This document shows positions 7,326 to 14,859 of a stretch of 14,884 nucleotides of DNA, piece by piece. How positions within the stretch are numbered: position 1 is the stretch's first letter; each line of letters opens with the position of its first letter. Under the pieces are notes generated by a model that saw only the letters and a list, made by a program, of their open reading frames with translations, made no database searches and was not told the DNA's origin. This DNA is from Nitrospirota bacterium (GTDB lineage: Bacteria > Nitrospirota > Nitrospiria > Nitrospirales > UBA8639), in assembly GCA_003228495.1 (NCBI GenBank), contig QIDY01000171.1:1-14884 (forward strand), in the 5' to 3' direction. Position numbers and translations under genes: made by a program.

Positions 7326-7609
7326 TCAACGATTATTGCTATCACGTCTGCACGATGACCGTCCTTTCTTCATCCAGTCAGTCCTTGGCACAGGGCACGG
7401 GCGGCAATCAACGACGGTGGATCACTCTGATATACGCGGGTTGACACCGCCTGACCTCTCTTCGTCGTGGAGCTGCCTCGCTCTAGCATCGAGGGTCGTC
7501 TCAAGATCTTGAGCGCCTCATAGAAAGGCCGAGGGTTCTCCCACCGGCCACCCCTGCCCTGACCCAAAGACTGCCTGGCTGTTTCTCTCTTCATGGTTTT
7601 GATGCGGGG
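7326..7609 (-). ncRNA. Non-coding right end of the IS, candidate bridge/seek RNA region
   Basis: This 284-nt stretch downstream of the transposase has no credible gene. It includes the 14-bp perfect palindrome CTCAAGATCTTGAG at 7500-7513 and a nearby CTCG/CGAG stem just before it. In IS1111-group elements the RNA that guides target choice is encoded in this position and strand. The assignment rests on layout, not on a recognised RNA structure, so the limits are those of the non-coding stretch. Confidence 0.4.
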
Positions 7610-8744
7610 CTATGGGTTCACGGCGTCCCGTGTCCGCATTTGCGGGGTGTTCATCACTTCACACGCAATGGCCCAGAGAAACCCCGCCAGTTCACGAGCC
7701 ACGGCCGTACAGGCCTGCACCTTGAGTTTCCCTGCCGCCAGCAGATGCCGATACCGTCCGCACAACCGCTTTTGCGCTTTCCAGGCGATGGCCTGCACGG
7801 CTTCCGACGTCTGTTCCGCCCGCCGTTGGAGATGCGCCGTCTTGCGAGCTGGAAACCGGTAGCCCCAGGCGGCTTCCACGAGCACGCGCCGCACATGGCC
7901 GTTCCCCGTCTTGGTGATCCCGCCGCGCCGCCGTGTCTGGCCACTCGAGTATTCCCGAGGGACCAGGCCCAGGTAGGCCATCAGTTGCTGCGGGGAGGCA
8001 AAGCGGCTGAGGTCCCCCAGTTCGGCCATGACGGTCATGGCCGTGATGAGCTTGACCCCGCGCAGAGCCATCAAGGCTTCCACCACTGGGGCCAAGCCCC
8101 AATCCTGTAAGGCCTTTGCCATTTCCTTCTCCAACCCCGCCACACGGGCTTTGGCCTGCTTCACGGCGTCTACGTATTCCTGGAACACAATCTGTTGCAC
8201 CACGCTCTCAAACTTCAGGCCCTCCAACCAGCGGCCATGTGCCTGCGTCCAGCGGCATTTCTTCCGATCATAGCTCTGGCCATGTCGCAGCAAAAACGCA
8301 TTCAGCCGTTGCTTGGTGATCCGTTCCAGCCCTTTCATATCTTCCCGGGCCCGCGTGAGATCCCGCATCGCTTCCTGTTCCTGGTCTGGGACCCAGACCG
8401 GCGTGAGTTCCCCGGCCCGGTGCAACCGCGAGAGCGATTCACTGTCGCGCCGATCCGTTTTCACCCGATCGCCCGGTTTCGTGGGGATCAGCGACGGGGC
8501 CACCACCGCGCAGGCCTGACCCAACTTCGTGAGTTGCCGATAGATCCCATAGCCACACGGGCCCGTCTCATAGCAAAACGAGACCACGGCCCCCTTCGCG
8601 GTCAACGTCTTGACCAACTTGGCCATCGCGTTCGGCATATTGGCAATCTCTCCATAGTACCGCGCCTCCACTGGCCTCACTCACGGCAACCGCAATGGTG
8701 TCTTGATGTGTATCCAACCCAACAAATTTGCTACACTGTTTCAT
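7610..8744 (-). pseudogene. IS110-family DEDD transposase, frameshifted near its N-terminus
   Basis: The true start is ATG at 8742-8744, with AAGGAGG 7 nt upstream, and reads FVGLDTHQDTIAVAVSEASGG, the N-terminal RuvC-like segment with the first catalytic Asp (D11). Between about 8660 and 8682 the frame is lost: this frame hits TGA within about 60 codons. The rest of the transposase continues in another frame from ARYYGEIANMP to the stop at 7610. That part keeps FCYETG (Glu), KTDRRDSESL (Asp pair) and the C-terminal Transposase_20 segment GLVPREYSSGQTRRRGGITKTGNGHVRR, with the serine region recently linked to catalysis in this family. The downstream frame is preceded directly by a TGA, so the two parts cannot be read as one protein without a shift. 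A single-base change or sequencing error would explain it. Programmed frameshifting is not usual for IS110. Confidence 0.85.
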
Positions 8745-8775
8745 GACCTGTCCTCCTTGATTGTGGCTCTGTGTT

Positions 8776-8793
8776 GTGGGGAATGTTCCCCGC
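8776..8793. repeat. Short hairpin upstream of the transposase gene
   Basis: GGGGAATGTTCCCC is a near-perfect palindrome, extended by one G-T and one G-C pair to an 8-bp stem. It lies between the transposase start and the outer inverted repeat and may be part of the IS recombination end or its promoter control. Confidence 0.4.
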
Positions 8794-8821
8794 AGTGTAA
8801 CCCACGCTGCTTGAGGTGGGG

Positions 8822-8835
8822 CAGGTCAATACATA
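8822..8835 (-). repeat. IS inverted repeat, 5' end of the element
   Basis: On the plus strand CAGGTCAATACATA is the inverted counterpart of 7312-7325, with 13 of 14 matches. The next base is the A of an in-frame ATG that extends the lipoprotein frame. Confidence 0.75.
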
Positions 8836-8874
8836 ATGTCTAGGTACCGTTGCCAAGCCTATAAGAGGTTTCCC

Positions 8875-9309
8875 ATGAACCACCGTGTACTCTCTTTGGC
8901 AATTGTCAGCCTCTTGCTGCTTTCGAGCTGCGGTAGTTTGTTTCATCCCAAAGCTGAAGAATTTTATAACCAAGCCAGAGGAGCAACTGGACAACAAACC
9001 GCCTTAGCTTTGATCTCAATGATGGAGGCCAGCGTACGACAAGCCAAAACCGAAGTTGGCGAATCGCCGGGCCTGGATAATTTACACAATCAATTTCATG
9101 CCTTTCATAAGACATTCTGCGAATTTACCGAGTCACAATCAGCCACGACTGCTTTTGAACAAGCCTACACGCTCAACAAGGAACTCAAAACCATCTTTCA
9201 CCGACTGTGGAAATTTAAAAACGACCCCTCCCTTCGCGCTATCCATTTGGATCTTTTGCTAGCGCGAATTCACGAACTCCGGTCGGTCATTCAATCAATT
9301 CCAGACTAA
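8875..9309 (+). CDS. Small hypothetical lipoprotein
   Basis: This 144-aa protein has a lipoprotein signal peptide: N-terminal MNHR, hydrophobic VLSLAIVSLLLL, and the lipobox LSSC with the lipidated Cys at 19. The mature part is helical and rich in E, Q, H and L, with no known motif recognised. It should be attached to the outer or inner membrane on the periplasmic side. ATG at 8875 was chosen, with AGAGG about 6 nt upstream, because the longer in-frame start at 8836 adds 13 polar residues before the signal peptide. If the IS is removed, this gene lies about 39 bp after the AAA+ stop codon, which suggests the two were once in one operon. Confidence 0.75.
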   Translation: MNHRVLSLAIVSLLLLSSCGSLFHPKAEEFYNQARGATGQQTALALISMMEASVRQAKTEVGESPGLDNLHNQFHAFHKTFCEFTESQSATTAFEQAYTLNKELKTIFHRLWKFKNDPSLRAIHLDLLLARIHELRSVIQSIPD

Positions 9310-9438
9310 CCGTTTTTTGTCTATCCCCTTTATTCCGCTTCAAATCTTGCCGATACCTTTATAGAGGCTTTTCAAAAAACTGGGGCGAAGCATTCCTGAA
9401 CCATTTCACTAAAAAAGTAGAGTAAAAGGATACAACCC

Positions 9439-9777
9439 GTGAAGCCAAAATTCTCGACTGACCCGATGTATCAACTGCTTCGTGAGGGGAAGATCACCGA
9501 ATTCAACGCGCGTTTTGAGGGAGGCGAAAAACCGGATCTCAGCAATTGCGATTTTCGGAACGTGGATCTTCGTGGCCTGGAAGTCACGGGGGTGGATTAT
9601 AGCGGAAGTTATTTTCGGCAAGCCGACCTCCGAGGTGTGGACCTCTCGGAATGTATTTTAGAAGGGGCCAGCATTCATGGCGCTCAAATTTCTGGAACAT
9701 TGTTTCCCAAAGAGCTGAGTGCACAGGAAATTCTCCTCTCCCACCAACAAGGAACTCGGATGCGATACGAAATCTAG
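9439..9777 (+). CDS. Short pentapeptide-repeat protein
   Basis: This 112-aa protein has a short helical N-terminus and then about ten pentapeptide repeats (A/S/D-L/F-x-x-x) from about residue 34 to 90, for example LSNCDFRNVDLRG, YFRQADLRGVDLSECILEG and ASIHGAQISGTLF. Such repeats form a right-handed quadrilateral beta helix. A short C-terminal helix, SAQEILLSHQQG, follows. Known members include gyrase-protecting proteins such as Qnr and MfpA, but those are longer and this one shows no clear match, so no function is assigned. The start is GTG at 9439 with AGGA 8 nt upstream. No signal peptide is present. Confidence 0.8.
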   Translation: MKPKFSTDPMYQLLREGKITEFNARFEGGEKPDLSNCDFRNVDLRGLEVTGVDYSGSYFRQADLRGVDLSECILEGASIHGAQISGTLFPKELSAQEILLSHQQGTRMRYEI

Positions 9778-9925
9778 GAGCCCATCCTCGCGACGATCGC
9801 TTATCTGGAACAGGTTCCTGACACTTTCGCCCCTTCCCTTCCCTCCCATTCCGTCCCTCACATTCATTGACAGTCTTTGCTTGTCTACTTACACTGCCTT
9901 TCGTCAAGTCTCGTGAGAAATCCTT

Positions 9926-10804
9926 ATGACCCATCCGCATAATATCATTGCCATTGTGTATGATTTCGATCATACGCTGAGCCCTCATTACATGCAGGAT
10001 CATACGATTCTCAGGCATGCCGGAATAGATCCCAAGGAGTTTTGGCCAAGCTGCACGTCGCTGATTAACGAAAAGGGCTATGATCAAGAGCTGGCCTATA
10101 TGAAGCGGATGCTGGAAGTTGATTCCATTCGGGCTTTGTCAAACAACGACCTGGAACTAATGGGCACAGATCTCACATTTTTCCCTGGTGTCCCTGGCTG
10201 CTTTGAAGAACTCAATGCCTTGTTTAGTCCACAGGAATATGAAGAACTGGGAATTCGGCTTGAGCATTATGTCGTGAGTTCAGGCCTCAAAGCTATTTTG
10301 GACGGCAGCCACATTGCCAAATATGTCAAAGCCATTTTTGGCTGTGAATTTGACGAAGATGACGGGCACATCAGTTTTCCCAAGCGGACCATCAGCCATA
10401 CACAAAAAACTCAATTCTTATTTCGTGTTAATAAAGGTTTACTGGATATGGACCAAGATGTGAATGACCATATGCCTGAGGAAGCCCGACGAGTCCCCTT
10501 TCGGCATATGATTTATGTGGGCGATGGACCAACTGATGTGCCCTGTTTTACCCTGATGAAGAAAAACGGGGGGTTTGCGGTAGCCGTGTATAATGCGGAG
10601 GATCATTCGCGGCGGTCATTTGAAAAATGTTTTCAGCTAGCCCATCATGCCGACCGTGTCCATTTCATGGCGCCTGCAGATTACCGCCCAGGTAGCCATT
10701 TACGTCTCATTCTCGAGCAGCACATCAAAGAAATTGCCAACGGCGTGTTGGAAGAGCGGCGCCAAGGAGCCGAAAAGAGCCGCGTTCCTGCCCCGACTCC
10801 ATAA
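9926..10804 (+). CDS. HAD-superfamily phosphatase-like hydrolase
   Basis: This 292-aa cytosolic protein carries all four HAD motifs: DFDHT (D13, D15), VVSSG (S118/S119), K161 in HTQKTQF, and GDGPTD (D200, D204). The order and type resemble the phosphoserine phosphatase-like subfamily, in which the aspartate D13 forms the phospho-enzyme intermediate and D15 acts as general acid. The cap region (about 25-110) is rich in acidic and aromatic residues, with no known specificity motif seen. The C-terminal 50 residues are helical and end in a basic, proline-containing tail. The substrate is unknown. The ATG has only a weak ribosome binding site; the gene lies 148 bp after the pentapeptide gene. Confidence 0.88.
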   Translation: MTHPHNIIAIVYDFDHTLSPHYMQDHTILRHAGIDPKEFWPSCTSLINEKGYDQELAYMKRMLEVDSIRALSNNDLELMGTDLTFFPGVPGCFEELNALFSPQEYEELGIRLEHYVVSSGLKAILDGSHIAKYVKAIFGCEFDEDDGHISFPKRTISHTQKTQFLFRVNKGLLDMDQDVNDHMPEEARRVPFRHMIYVGDGPTDVPCFTLMKKNGGFAVAVYNAEDHSRRSFEKCFQLAHHADRVHFMAPADYRPGSHLRLILEQHIKEIANGVLEERRQGAEKSRVPAPTP

Positions 10805-10858
10805 ATTCGTGTCATCGACAAACGAACGTTCTTTTGCCCATACAGCCACTTCCTTTCA

Positions 10859-10888
10859 TTGCACAACACTTTTCCAGTCAAGTAAGGT
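10859..10888 (+). promoter_or_regulatory. Possible promoter of the secreted-protein gene
   Basis: TTGCAC (10859-10864) and TAAGGT (10883-10888) are 18 bp apart, about 52 bp before the next start codon. The match is moderate and no operator-like repeat is visible around it. Confidence 0.35.
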
Positions 10889-10940
10889 ACAAGAAGAACA
10901 TGGCATTACCCCACATCGCCTTCTCACCAGGAGGTGGCTC

Positions 10941-11543
10941 ATGCGTAACCTAAACACTTCCCTTCTCGTCAGATGGGTTTGGTCGGTACTCCTTATGTGT
11001 CTGCTGAGCAGTCCCTCCTGGGCCAACGATCCATTCGGTAAATCCACCCCGACCTTCAACAACAATACCCTAGAGGATTTAGCCTTCGATCAGGTTAACT
11101 GGAATCGCGTACAGGGCGTATTTAGCTGGATCACGATGGCTCGTGGATATGATGATACCTCATGGGATTCCTTGGTCGGACGGCCGGGATGGATGACGAT
11201 TGAGGATGCCTACGTCAAACCCATTGACCCGGGGGTGTCTGAATTTCCCGCTGATACCCAAATCTTTTATATCGTGTTTGAAGGGCAACCATTAGATGCT
11301 CCCGCTCAATTTGCGGCTGCCTGGTTTGAGATGAAAGATGGGCAAGTGACCTCCAATACTCCCATTGACAAAGATGTCATCGAACTGGAAATGAATCAAC
11401 GATTCGGATATTTTGAAATTTACCAACCAGAAGAAGGCTGGAAGCCCGGCAACTACCAAGTCAAAATTTTCTACGGCTCACCCGGACAAGACCTCCACGC
11501 CATCAACGTCATCGGCACCATGCACTTCACAATCACAAATTAA
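10941..11543 (+). CDS. Secreted hypothetical protein
   Basis: This 200-aa protein has a signal peptide: N-terminal MRNLNTSLLVR, hydrophobic WVWSVLLMCLL, and a likely signal-peptidase cut at PSWA/ND (28/29). The mature part contains a WITMARGYDDTSWDS segment and, near the end, PEEGWKPGNYQVKIFYG, typical of small beta-sandwich proteins. No metal-binding or catalytic motif was recognised, and I do not name a family. The frame stays open back to 10647, but ATG at 10941 is clearly the start: AGGAGG lies about 6 nt upstream and the signal peptide begins there. It is expected in the periplasm or outside the cell. Confidence 0.85.
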   Translation: MRNLNTSLLVRWVWSVLLMCLLSSPSWANDPFGKSTPTFNNNTLEDLAFDQVNWNRVQGVFSWITMARGYDDTSWDSLVGRPGWMTIEDAYVKPIDPGVSEFPADTQIFYIVFEGQPLDAPAQFAAAWFEMKDGQVTSNTPIDKDVIELEMNQRFGYFEIYQPEEGWKPGNYQVKIFYGSPGQDLHAINVIGTMHFTITN

Positions 11544-11846
11544 TCACTTATTCTCCCTGGCCGATGCCTGCTGCCCGACCCTTTGGCTGACGCCATAAAA
11601 ATCCGGCGAGCTTAGTGTGAGCGCAGTGAGTTGGCTCGCCTTCCCCATAAGCCTGCGTCCGCCCAATCTGGTGACGCTGGGCGAGGCGTCACTGTTGCAT
11701 GGTGCGTCTCGAAGAGCGCGACCGTTGTTGGGTCCTTTTGCCGGAGGTAAGGTCGCGCCCTTCAGGACGCCGCAAGTAATTCAGGCTTGCCTGTCGGGAC
11801 GAAATCCGGCACCTTTCGCACAATCAATTACTTTTATTGAGAACAG
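11544..11846. other. 303-bp intergenic region between convergent genes, with four stem-loops
   Basis: No gene is supported here. It contains four successive inverted repeats, given separately as one structured region at 11605-11833. None is followed by a clear T-run except weakly the last (CTTTTATT), so ordinary rho-independent termination is not well supported. Confidence 0.6.
11605..11833. repeat. Cluster of four stem-loops, candidate structured RNA or repeat element
   Basis: Stem 1 pairs GGCGAGC (11605-11611) with GCTCGCC (11634-11640). Stem 2 pairs GTGACGC (11671-11677) with GCGTCAC (11686-11692). Stem 3 pairs 11711-11723 with 11751-11763, matching at 12 of 13 positions. Stem 4 pairs AAGTAATT (11774-11781) with AATTACTT (11826-11833) and encloses two small hairpins, CAGGC/GCCTG and CGAAA/TTTCG, so it could form a three-way junction. 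Direction and function are unknown. Confidence 0.55.
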
Positions 11847-13478
11847 TTACCGTGTCGGATTAGGCTCAGGGGCTGGGGAACGAGACTCAGACTCTGAGGG
11901 GCGACGGGAGCGGAGAATGCTTTCTAATGTGAGCAATGCGTCACGGCCGGAGTTGGTTTCAAAGCCTTTGGAGAGACTGGTATCTGCGTACGTGTGGCCC
12001 TGTTGTTGGGTGGCGCTTTGGCTGAGACTGCCTGACCATGGTCGTGGGTCCTGCGAGCCATGCTTGCGACCCCAGGCCGCCAGACACGCTTTGGCGATAA
12101 TTTTATTGAGCGGGGCAGGATTGTAGAGCATCTTTTTGATATTCCATGGCGTGAGGCTTAGTGGATTGTAGCCATTCGAGAGATAGCCTTCCGACAACAG
12201 ACGTTCTTCTAGATCCGTATTGGGCTGGATTCCTAAGAAAAACATGAGCGGGAACACACGTTCCTCACCTAAAATCGAAGCCACGACTTTATACGATTCG
12301 ATGCTTTGAAGCAGCGTCTCTTCGGTTTCATCCGGTGAATTTAGCGAATAATTTAAAATCACGCGCCCTTTGAACCCTGCTTCCTTAAGGTGGCGGCAAC
12401 CATCGTATAAGTGTTCCAGTTTGAATCCCATATGCAGGCTGTTCAGCACTTTTTGCGATCCTGCCGTCACCGCCACTTCCAAATCCCCGACTCCCGATTG
12501 CACCATCAATTTTGCCATTGACGCATTAATTAAGGAGGTACGGATATACCCGGACCACTCAATGTCCAGCTTTTCTCGGATGATCCCTTCCAAGATTTCC
12601 GTACATTGCGGATAGGCTTCTTTCCCGGTGATAAATTGGGCATCCGTAAACCAGAATCGTCTGGCCCCCCATTGATGGTAATACTGGGCAATATCCTTCA
12701 CGACATTTTCTGCAGGACGATATCGGACCCGTTTCCCCTCGATATAGGGATAGAGACAAAAGGCACAGTCGTATGGGCAGCCGCGTTTGCTTTGCACACC
12801 AATACATTCGCCGATGTATTCGGTGTATTGAGGAAAGATTGAGGTGAGGTATGGAATGTCTACCGACAGGGAGTCCAACAAAGCCGGGGTATGTTTCGTC
12901 CCTTTGGTCACTCGCCCATGCTCTCGAATGATAAAACGTTCCTCACTCAAAGGCTCGTCGTTTAGCACTTTCAAAATAGCGTCTTCGCCTTCGCCTAAAA
13001 TACCGATGATGCCTTCGGGAAGTTTTTCCATCAATTGATCCGCAAATGCCGTAAAGGCCCCGCCTCCTATCATCATCCGTGTCGAAGGAAATTCTTTCTG
13101 AATCAGCCAGGGATAGGAAAGATTGCTTCGTATATCGGTGTAATACCGGTACAGGTTGCGAAGGCCATGAAAAGAGGCGACGACACGTTTGAACGGATTG
13201 CTGGCATAGTAAAAATTGAATGCATGTTCGAGGGAGACATCCCCTTCATGCGGGGAAAAAATTTGAATGTCTCGCCAGGAAAAACACACTAACTCCGGTT
13301 GAAAGGCTGCTGTGGCCGCACGCAGTTTTCTTTGACGTTGCTTGGGTGGAAAGAGGGAAAGATCTAGGATTTGTTGGCGGACATCGGGCCGACGCCGATG
13401 GATGAAATCTGCCAAGTATGTAATGCCCGTCGGGTAGACTTTTTTGCAGGGAAGAAAGACATATAAGACTGCATTCAT
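11847..13478 (-). CDS. B12-binding-type radical SAM protein
   Basis: This 543-aa protein has an N-terminal Rossmann-like half (about 1-175: YPTGITYLADFI, MMIGGGAFTAF, GILGEGED) as in cobalamin-binding radical SAM enzymes. The SAM core follows, with CxxxCxxC at C234-PYD-C238-AF-C241. The core then shows RFWFTDAQF and EWSGYIRTSL, the usual strand and loop features. The classical DxHxxG cobalamin-ligand motif is not visible, so cobalamin binding is uncertain. The last 55-60 residues are polar, rich in S, P and Q, and probably disordered. The substrate is unknown; known relatives do methyl transfers or rearrangements on lipids, quinone-like rings and natural products. ATG at 13478 lies 4 bp after the MenG stop codon, so the two are certainly co-transcribed and perhaps act on related substrates (inference). 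Confidence 0.85.
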   Translation of the reverse strand: MNAVLYVFLPCKKVYPTGITYLADFIHRRRPDVRQQILDLSLFPPKQRQRKLRAATAAFQPELVCFSWRDIQIFSPHEGDVSLEHAFNFYYASNPFKRVVASFHGLRNLYRYYTDIRSNLSYPWLIQKEFPSTRMMIGGGAFTAFADQLMEKLPEGIIGILGEGEDAILKVLNDEPLSEERFIIREHGRVTKGTKHTPALLDSLSVDIPYLTSIFPQYTEYIGECIGVQSKRGCPYDCAFCLYPYIEGKRVRYRPAENVVKDIAQYYHQWGARRFWFTDAQFITGKEAYPQCTEILEGIIREKLDIEWSGYIRTSLINASMAKLMVQSGVGDLEVAVTAGSQKVLNSLHMGFKLEHLYDGCRHLKEAGFKGRVILNYSLNSPDETEETLLQSIESYKVVASILGEERVFPLMFFLGIQPNTDLEERLLSEGYLSNGYNPLSLTPWNIKKMLYNPAPLNKIIAKACLAAWGRKHGSQDPRPWSGSLSQSATQQQGHTYADTSLSKGFETNSGRDALLTLESILRSRRPSESESRSPAPEPNPTR

Positions 13479-13482
13479 GGGG

Positions 13483-14244
13483 TTATTTCACCGCCACATG
13501 GATCGCCACAATGCCACCGGTTAAATTGTGATATTCCACGGTCTGAAACCCTGCATCCTTCAGCAAGCCACACAAGCGTTGTTGATCAGGAAAATTCCGG
13601 ATCGAAGCTGGCAGGTATTCATATACTCCGGTGCCATCCCGTGCCACCACGGTTCCAATCCATGGCAACAGATGAAAGGAATACCAATCATAGATCTTGC
13701 GAAATCCCGCCGAGACAGGCCGGGAAAATTCCAAACAGACAAATCGACCGTCGGGTTTCAAGACGCGGCAGATCTCGGTGAGGGCTTGCGGAAGGTTACC
13801 CACATTGCGAATACAAAAGCCGGCGGTAACCGTCTCAAAAGTATGGTCCGGAAAAGTGAGATGCTCCGCGTTCATCTGTAGACAGGCAATCCGGCTTTCC
13901 AATTTTTGAGAGCGAACCTTTTTTTGCCCCACCTGCAACATGGCTACATTCAAATCGGCCGCGATTATTTTTGACGAAAACTGCAGATGGCGATCCAACA
14001 AGATAGCTAAGTCGCAGGTGCCCGCTCCTAAATCCAACGCTTGGGTTTCCGACTGTTTGGGGATGTGAGAGACAGCCTTGCGTTTCCACGAATGATGCAG
14101 GCCAAAACTTAACAGGGAGTTGTTCAAGTCATAAAACTTCGCGATAGCCGTAAACATCCGCTGAACGGCCTGCTCTCGCGCAGGTCCGGTCCAGGTAGAG
14201 GCAGATTTGCCTGGGATTTGGGAGTTTTCCATTGTAGGAACCAT
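13483..14244 (-). CDS. ubiE: Demethylmenaquinone methyltransferase (MenG/UbiE)
   Basis: This 253-aa SAM-dependent methyltransferase belongs to the UbiE/MenG/COQ5 family. FYDLNNSLLSFGLHHSWKR (38-56) is the UbiE signature, ALDLGAGTCDLA is SAM motif I, and NVGNLPQALTEICRVLKPDGRF is the second UbiE signature and motif III. YDWYSFHLLPWIG and YEYLPASIRNFP also match the family. The reaction is C-methylation of demethylmenaquinone, the last step of menaquinone synthesis, at the cytoplasmic membrane. MenG is more likely than ubiquinone work because Nitrospirota use menaquinone, which rests on the organism inference. The start ATG at 14244 is uncertain; ATG at 14232 is an alternative, and neither has a strong ribosome binding site. 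The radical SAM gene follows after 4 bp. Confidence 0.93.
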   Translation of the reverse strand: MVPTMENSQIPGKSASTWTGPAREQAVQRMFTAIAKFYDLNNSLLSFGLHHSWKRKAVSHIPKQSETQALDLGAGTCDLAILLDRHLQFSSKIIAADLNVAMLQVGQKKVRSQKLESRIACLQMNAEHLTFPDHTFETVTAGFCIRNVGNLPQALTEICRVLKPDGRFVCLEFSRPVSAGFRKIYDWYSFHLLPWIGTVVARDGTGVYEYLPASIRNFPDQQRLCGLLKDAGFQTVEYHNLTGGIVAIHVAVK

Positions 14245-14319
14245 CCACAGGACCTAGCACCCGTTCTCGCGCTTTGTCAAGAATTTCAACCCAGTGGACT
14301 TTAAGGAAGATAGAAAGGG

Positions 14320-14685
14320 TTACACTGACCGAAACACGGCTAACAAGTCGCTCAACGCCAACATTTTCACTCGTAGAGTTTCCCGTTCCTCTTGAAGGAC
14401 ACGGGCATGTTCTCCGCTACCGGGATGTTTCAGGTAATCCTTGCACATGTCGGTAACCCGTTGGAATTCGACTTCGGCTTTTTCTTTTACCACACGGTTG
14501 GTCGCCAGTAATTCAACGACTTGGTCGTGAGCCGTCGCCAAATGTTGCTGAAACTCCGGCTCGGGAAGCGATCGTCGGTGCTCCTCATCTAAACAGCGAT
14601 CGATATATTGCCCTAAAAATACATAAAACCGGAGCATTGTTTCCGTGGTGGTAATGTGGGGTTGGTTCAGATCTACTTCAGACAT
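14320..14685 (-). CDS. Helical hypothetical protein
   Basis: This 121-aa cytosolic protein is predicted to be almost wholly alpha-helical, rich in E, R, Q and L (for example RFYVFLGQYIDRCLDEEHRR and ARVLQEERETLRVKMLALSD). No signal peptide, membrane segment or known motif is present, and I do not recognise a family. The ATG has a strong ribosome binding site (AGGAG, 5 nt spacing), so the gene is very likely real. It lies 75 bp upstream of ubiE on the same strand and may be in the same operon. Confidence 0.7.
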   Translation of the reverse strand: MSEVDLNQPHITTTETMLRFYVFLGQYIDRCLDEEHRRSLPEPEFQQHLATAHDQVVELLATNRVVKEKAEVEFQRVTDMCKDYLKHPGSGEHARVLQEERETLRVKMLALSDLLAVFRSV

Positions 14686-14840
14686 CGGAACTCCTATCTG
14701 TTGAAGGTTTCAAAGGTGGAGAAGCTAATCCTCCACTTTTCCAGTACCTCATGCGGGTTAGTTTAAATGAGGGTAGCTGGATTTGTGAATAAAGATCTAC
14801 AGGGAAATGACGATAAGGCTGGAAATTTTTTTTGATCTCT

Positions 14841-14859
14841 GTTCTGATTTTATCAGAAC
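14841..14859. promoter_or_regulatory. Perfect palindrome upstream of the helical protein gene, possible operator
   Basis: GTTCTGAT and ATCAGAAC are perfect inverted 8-mers around TTT. It lies about 155 bp upstream of the 14685 start. A-runs rather than T-runs follow it in the minus direction, so it is not a terminator for an upstream minus-strand gene. A DNA-binding protein site is the best guess. Confidence 0.35.

Larger units (their letters stand above)
7312..8835 (-). mobile_element. IS110-family element (IS1111-like layout), probably defective
   Basis: The element is bounded by 14-bp inverted repeats, 7312-7325 and 8822-8835, that match at 13 of 14 positions. Between them lies one IS110-type transposase gene on the minus strand, with a short 77-bp non-coding stretch before it and a long 284-bp non-coding stretch after it. 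A long non-coding downstream end plus inverted repeats near the ends is the layout known for the IS1111 subgroup, in which the guide RNA lies downstream of the transposase. The exact tips may lie a few bases outside the repeats, and no target duplication is evident. The transposase is frameshifted, so this copy is probably unable to move by itself. It sits between the AAA+ stop codon and the lipoprotein gene. Confidence 0.8.

Noticed and set aside
7370..7594. 74-aa minus-strand frame inside the IS non-coding end
   Set aside because: No family features; it sits in the part expected to be non-coding, and its composition fits chance reading through structured DNA.
7640..8746. Several long plus-strand frames opposite the transposase
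   Set aside because: They are shadows of the G+C-rich transposase gene and show no protein family features.
8836..8874. N-terminal extension of the lipoprotein from ATG at 8836
   Set aside because: It would put 13 polar and basic residues before a good lipoprotein signal peptide; ATG at 8875 fits better.
11774..11840. Rho-independent terminator at the last stem-loop of the 11605-11833 cluster
   Set aside because: The stem is A+T-rich with a 44-nt enclosed region and only a short T-run, so an ordinary terminator is not convincing.
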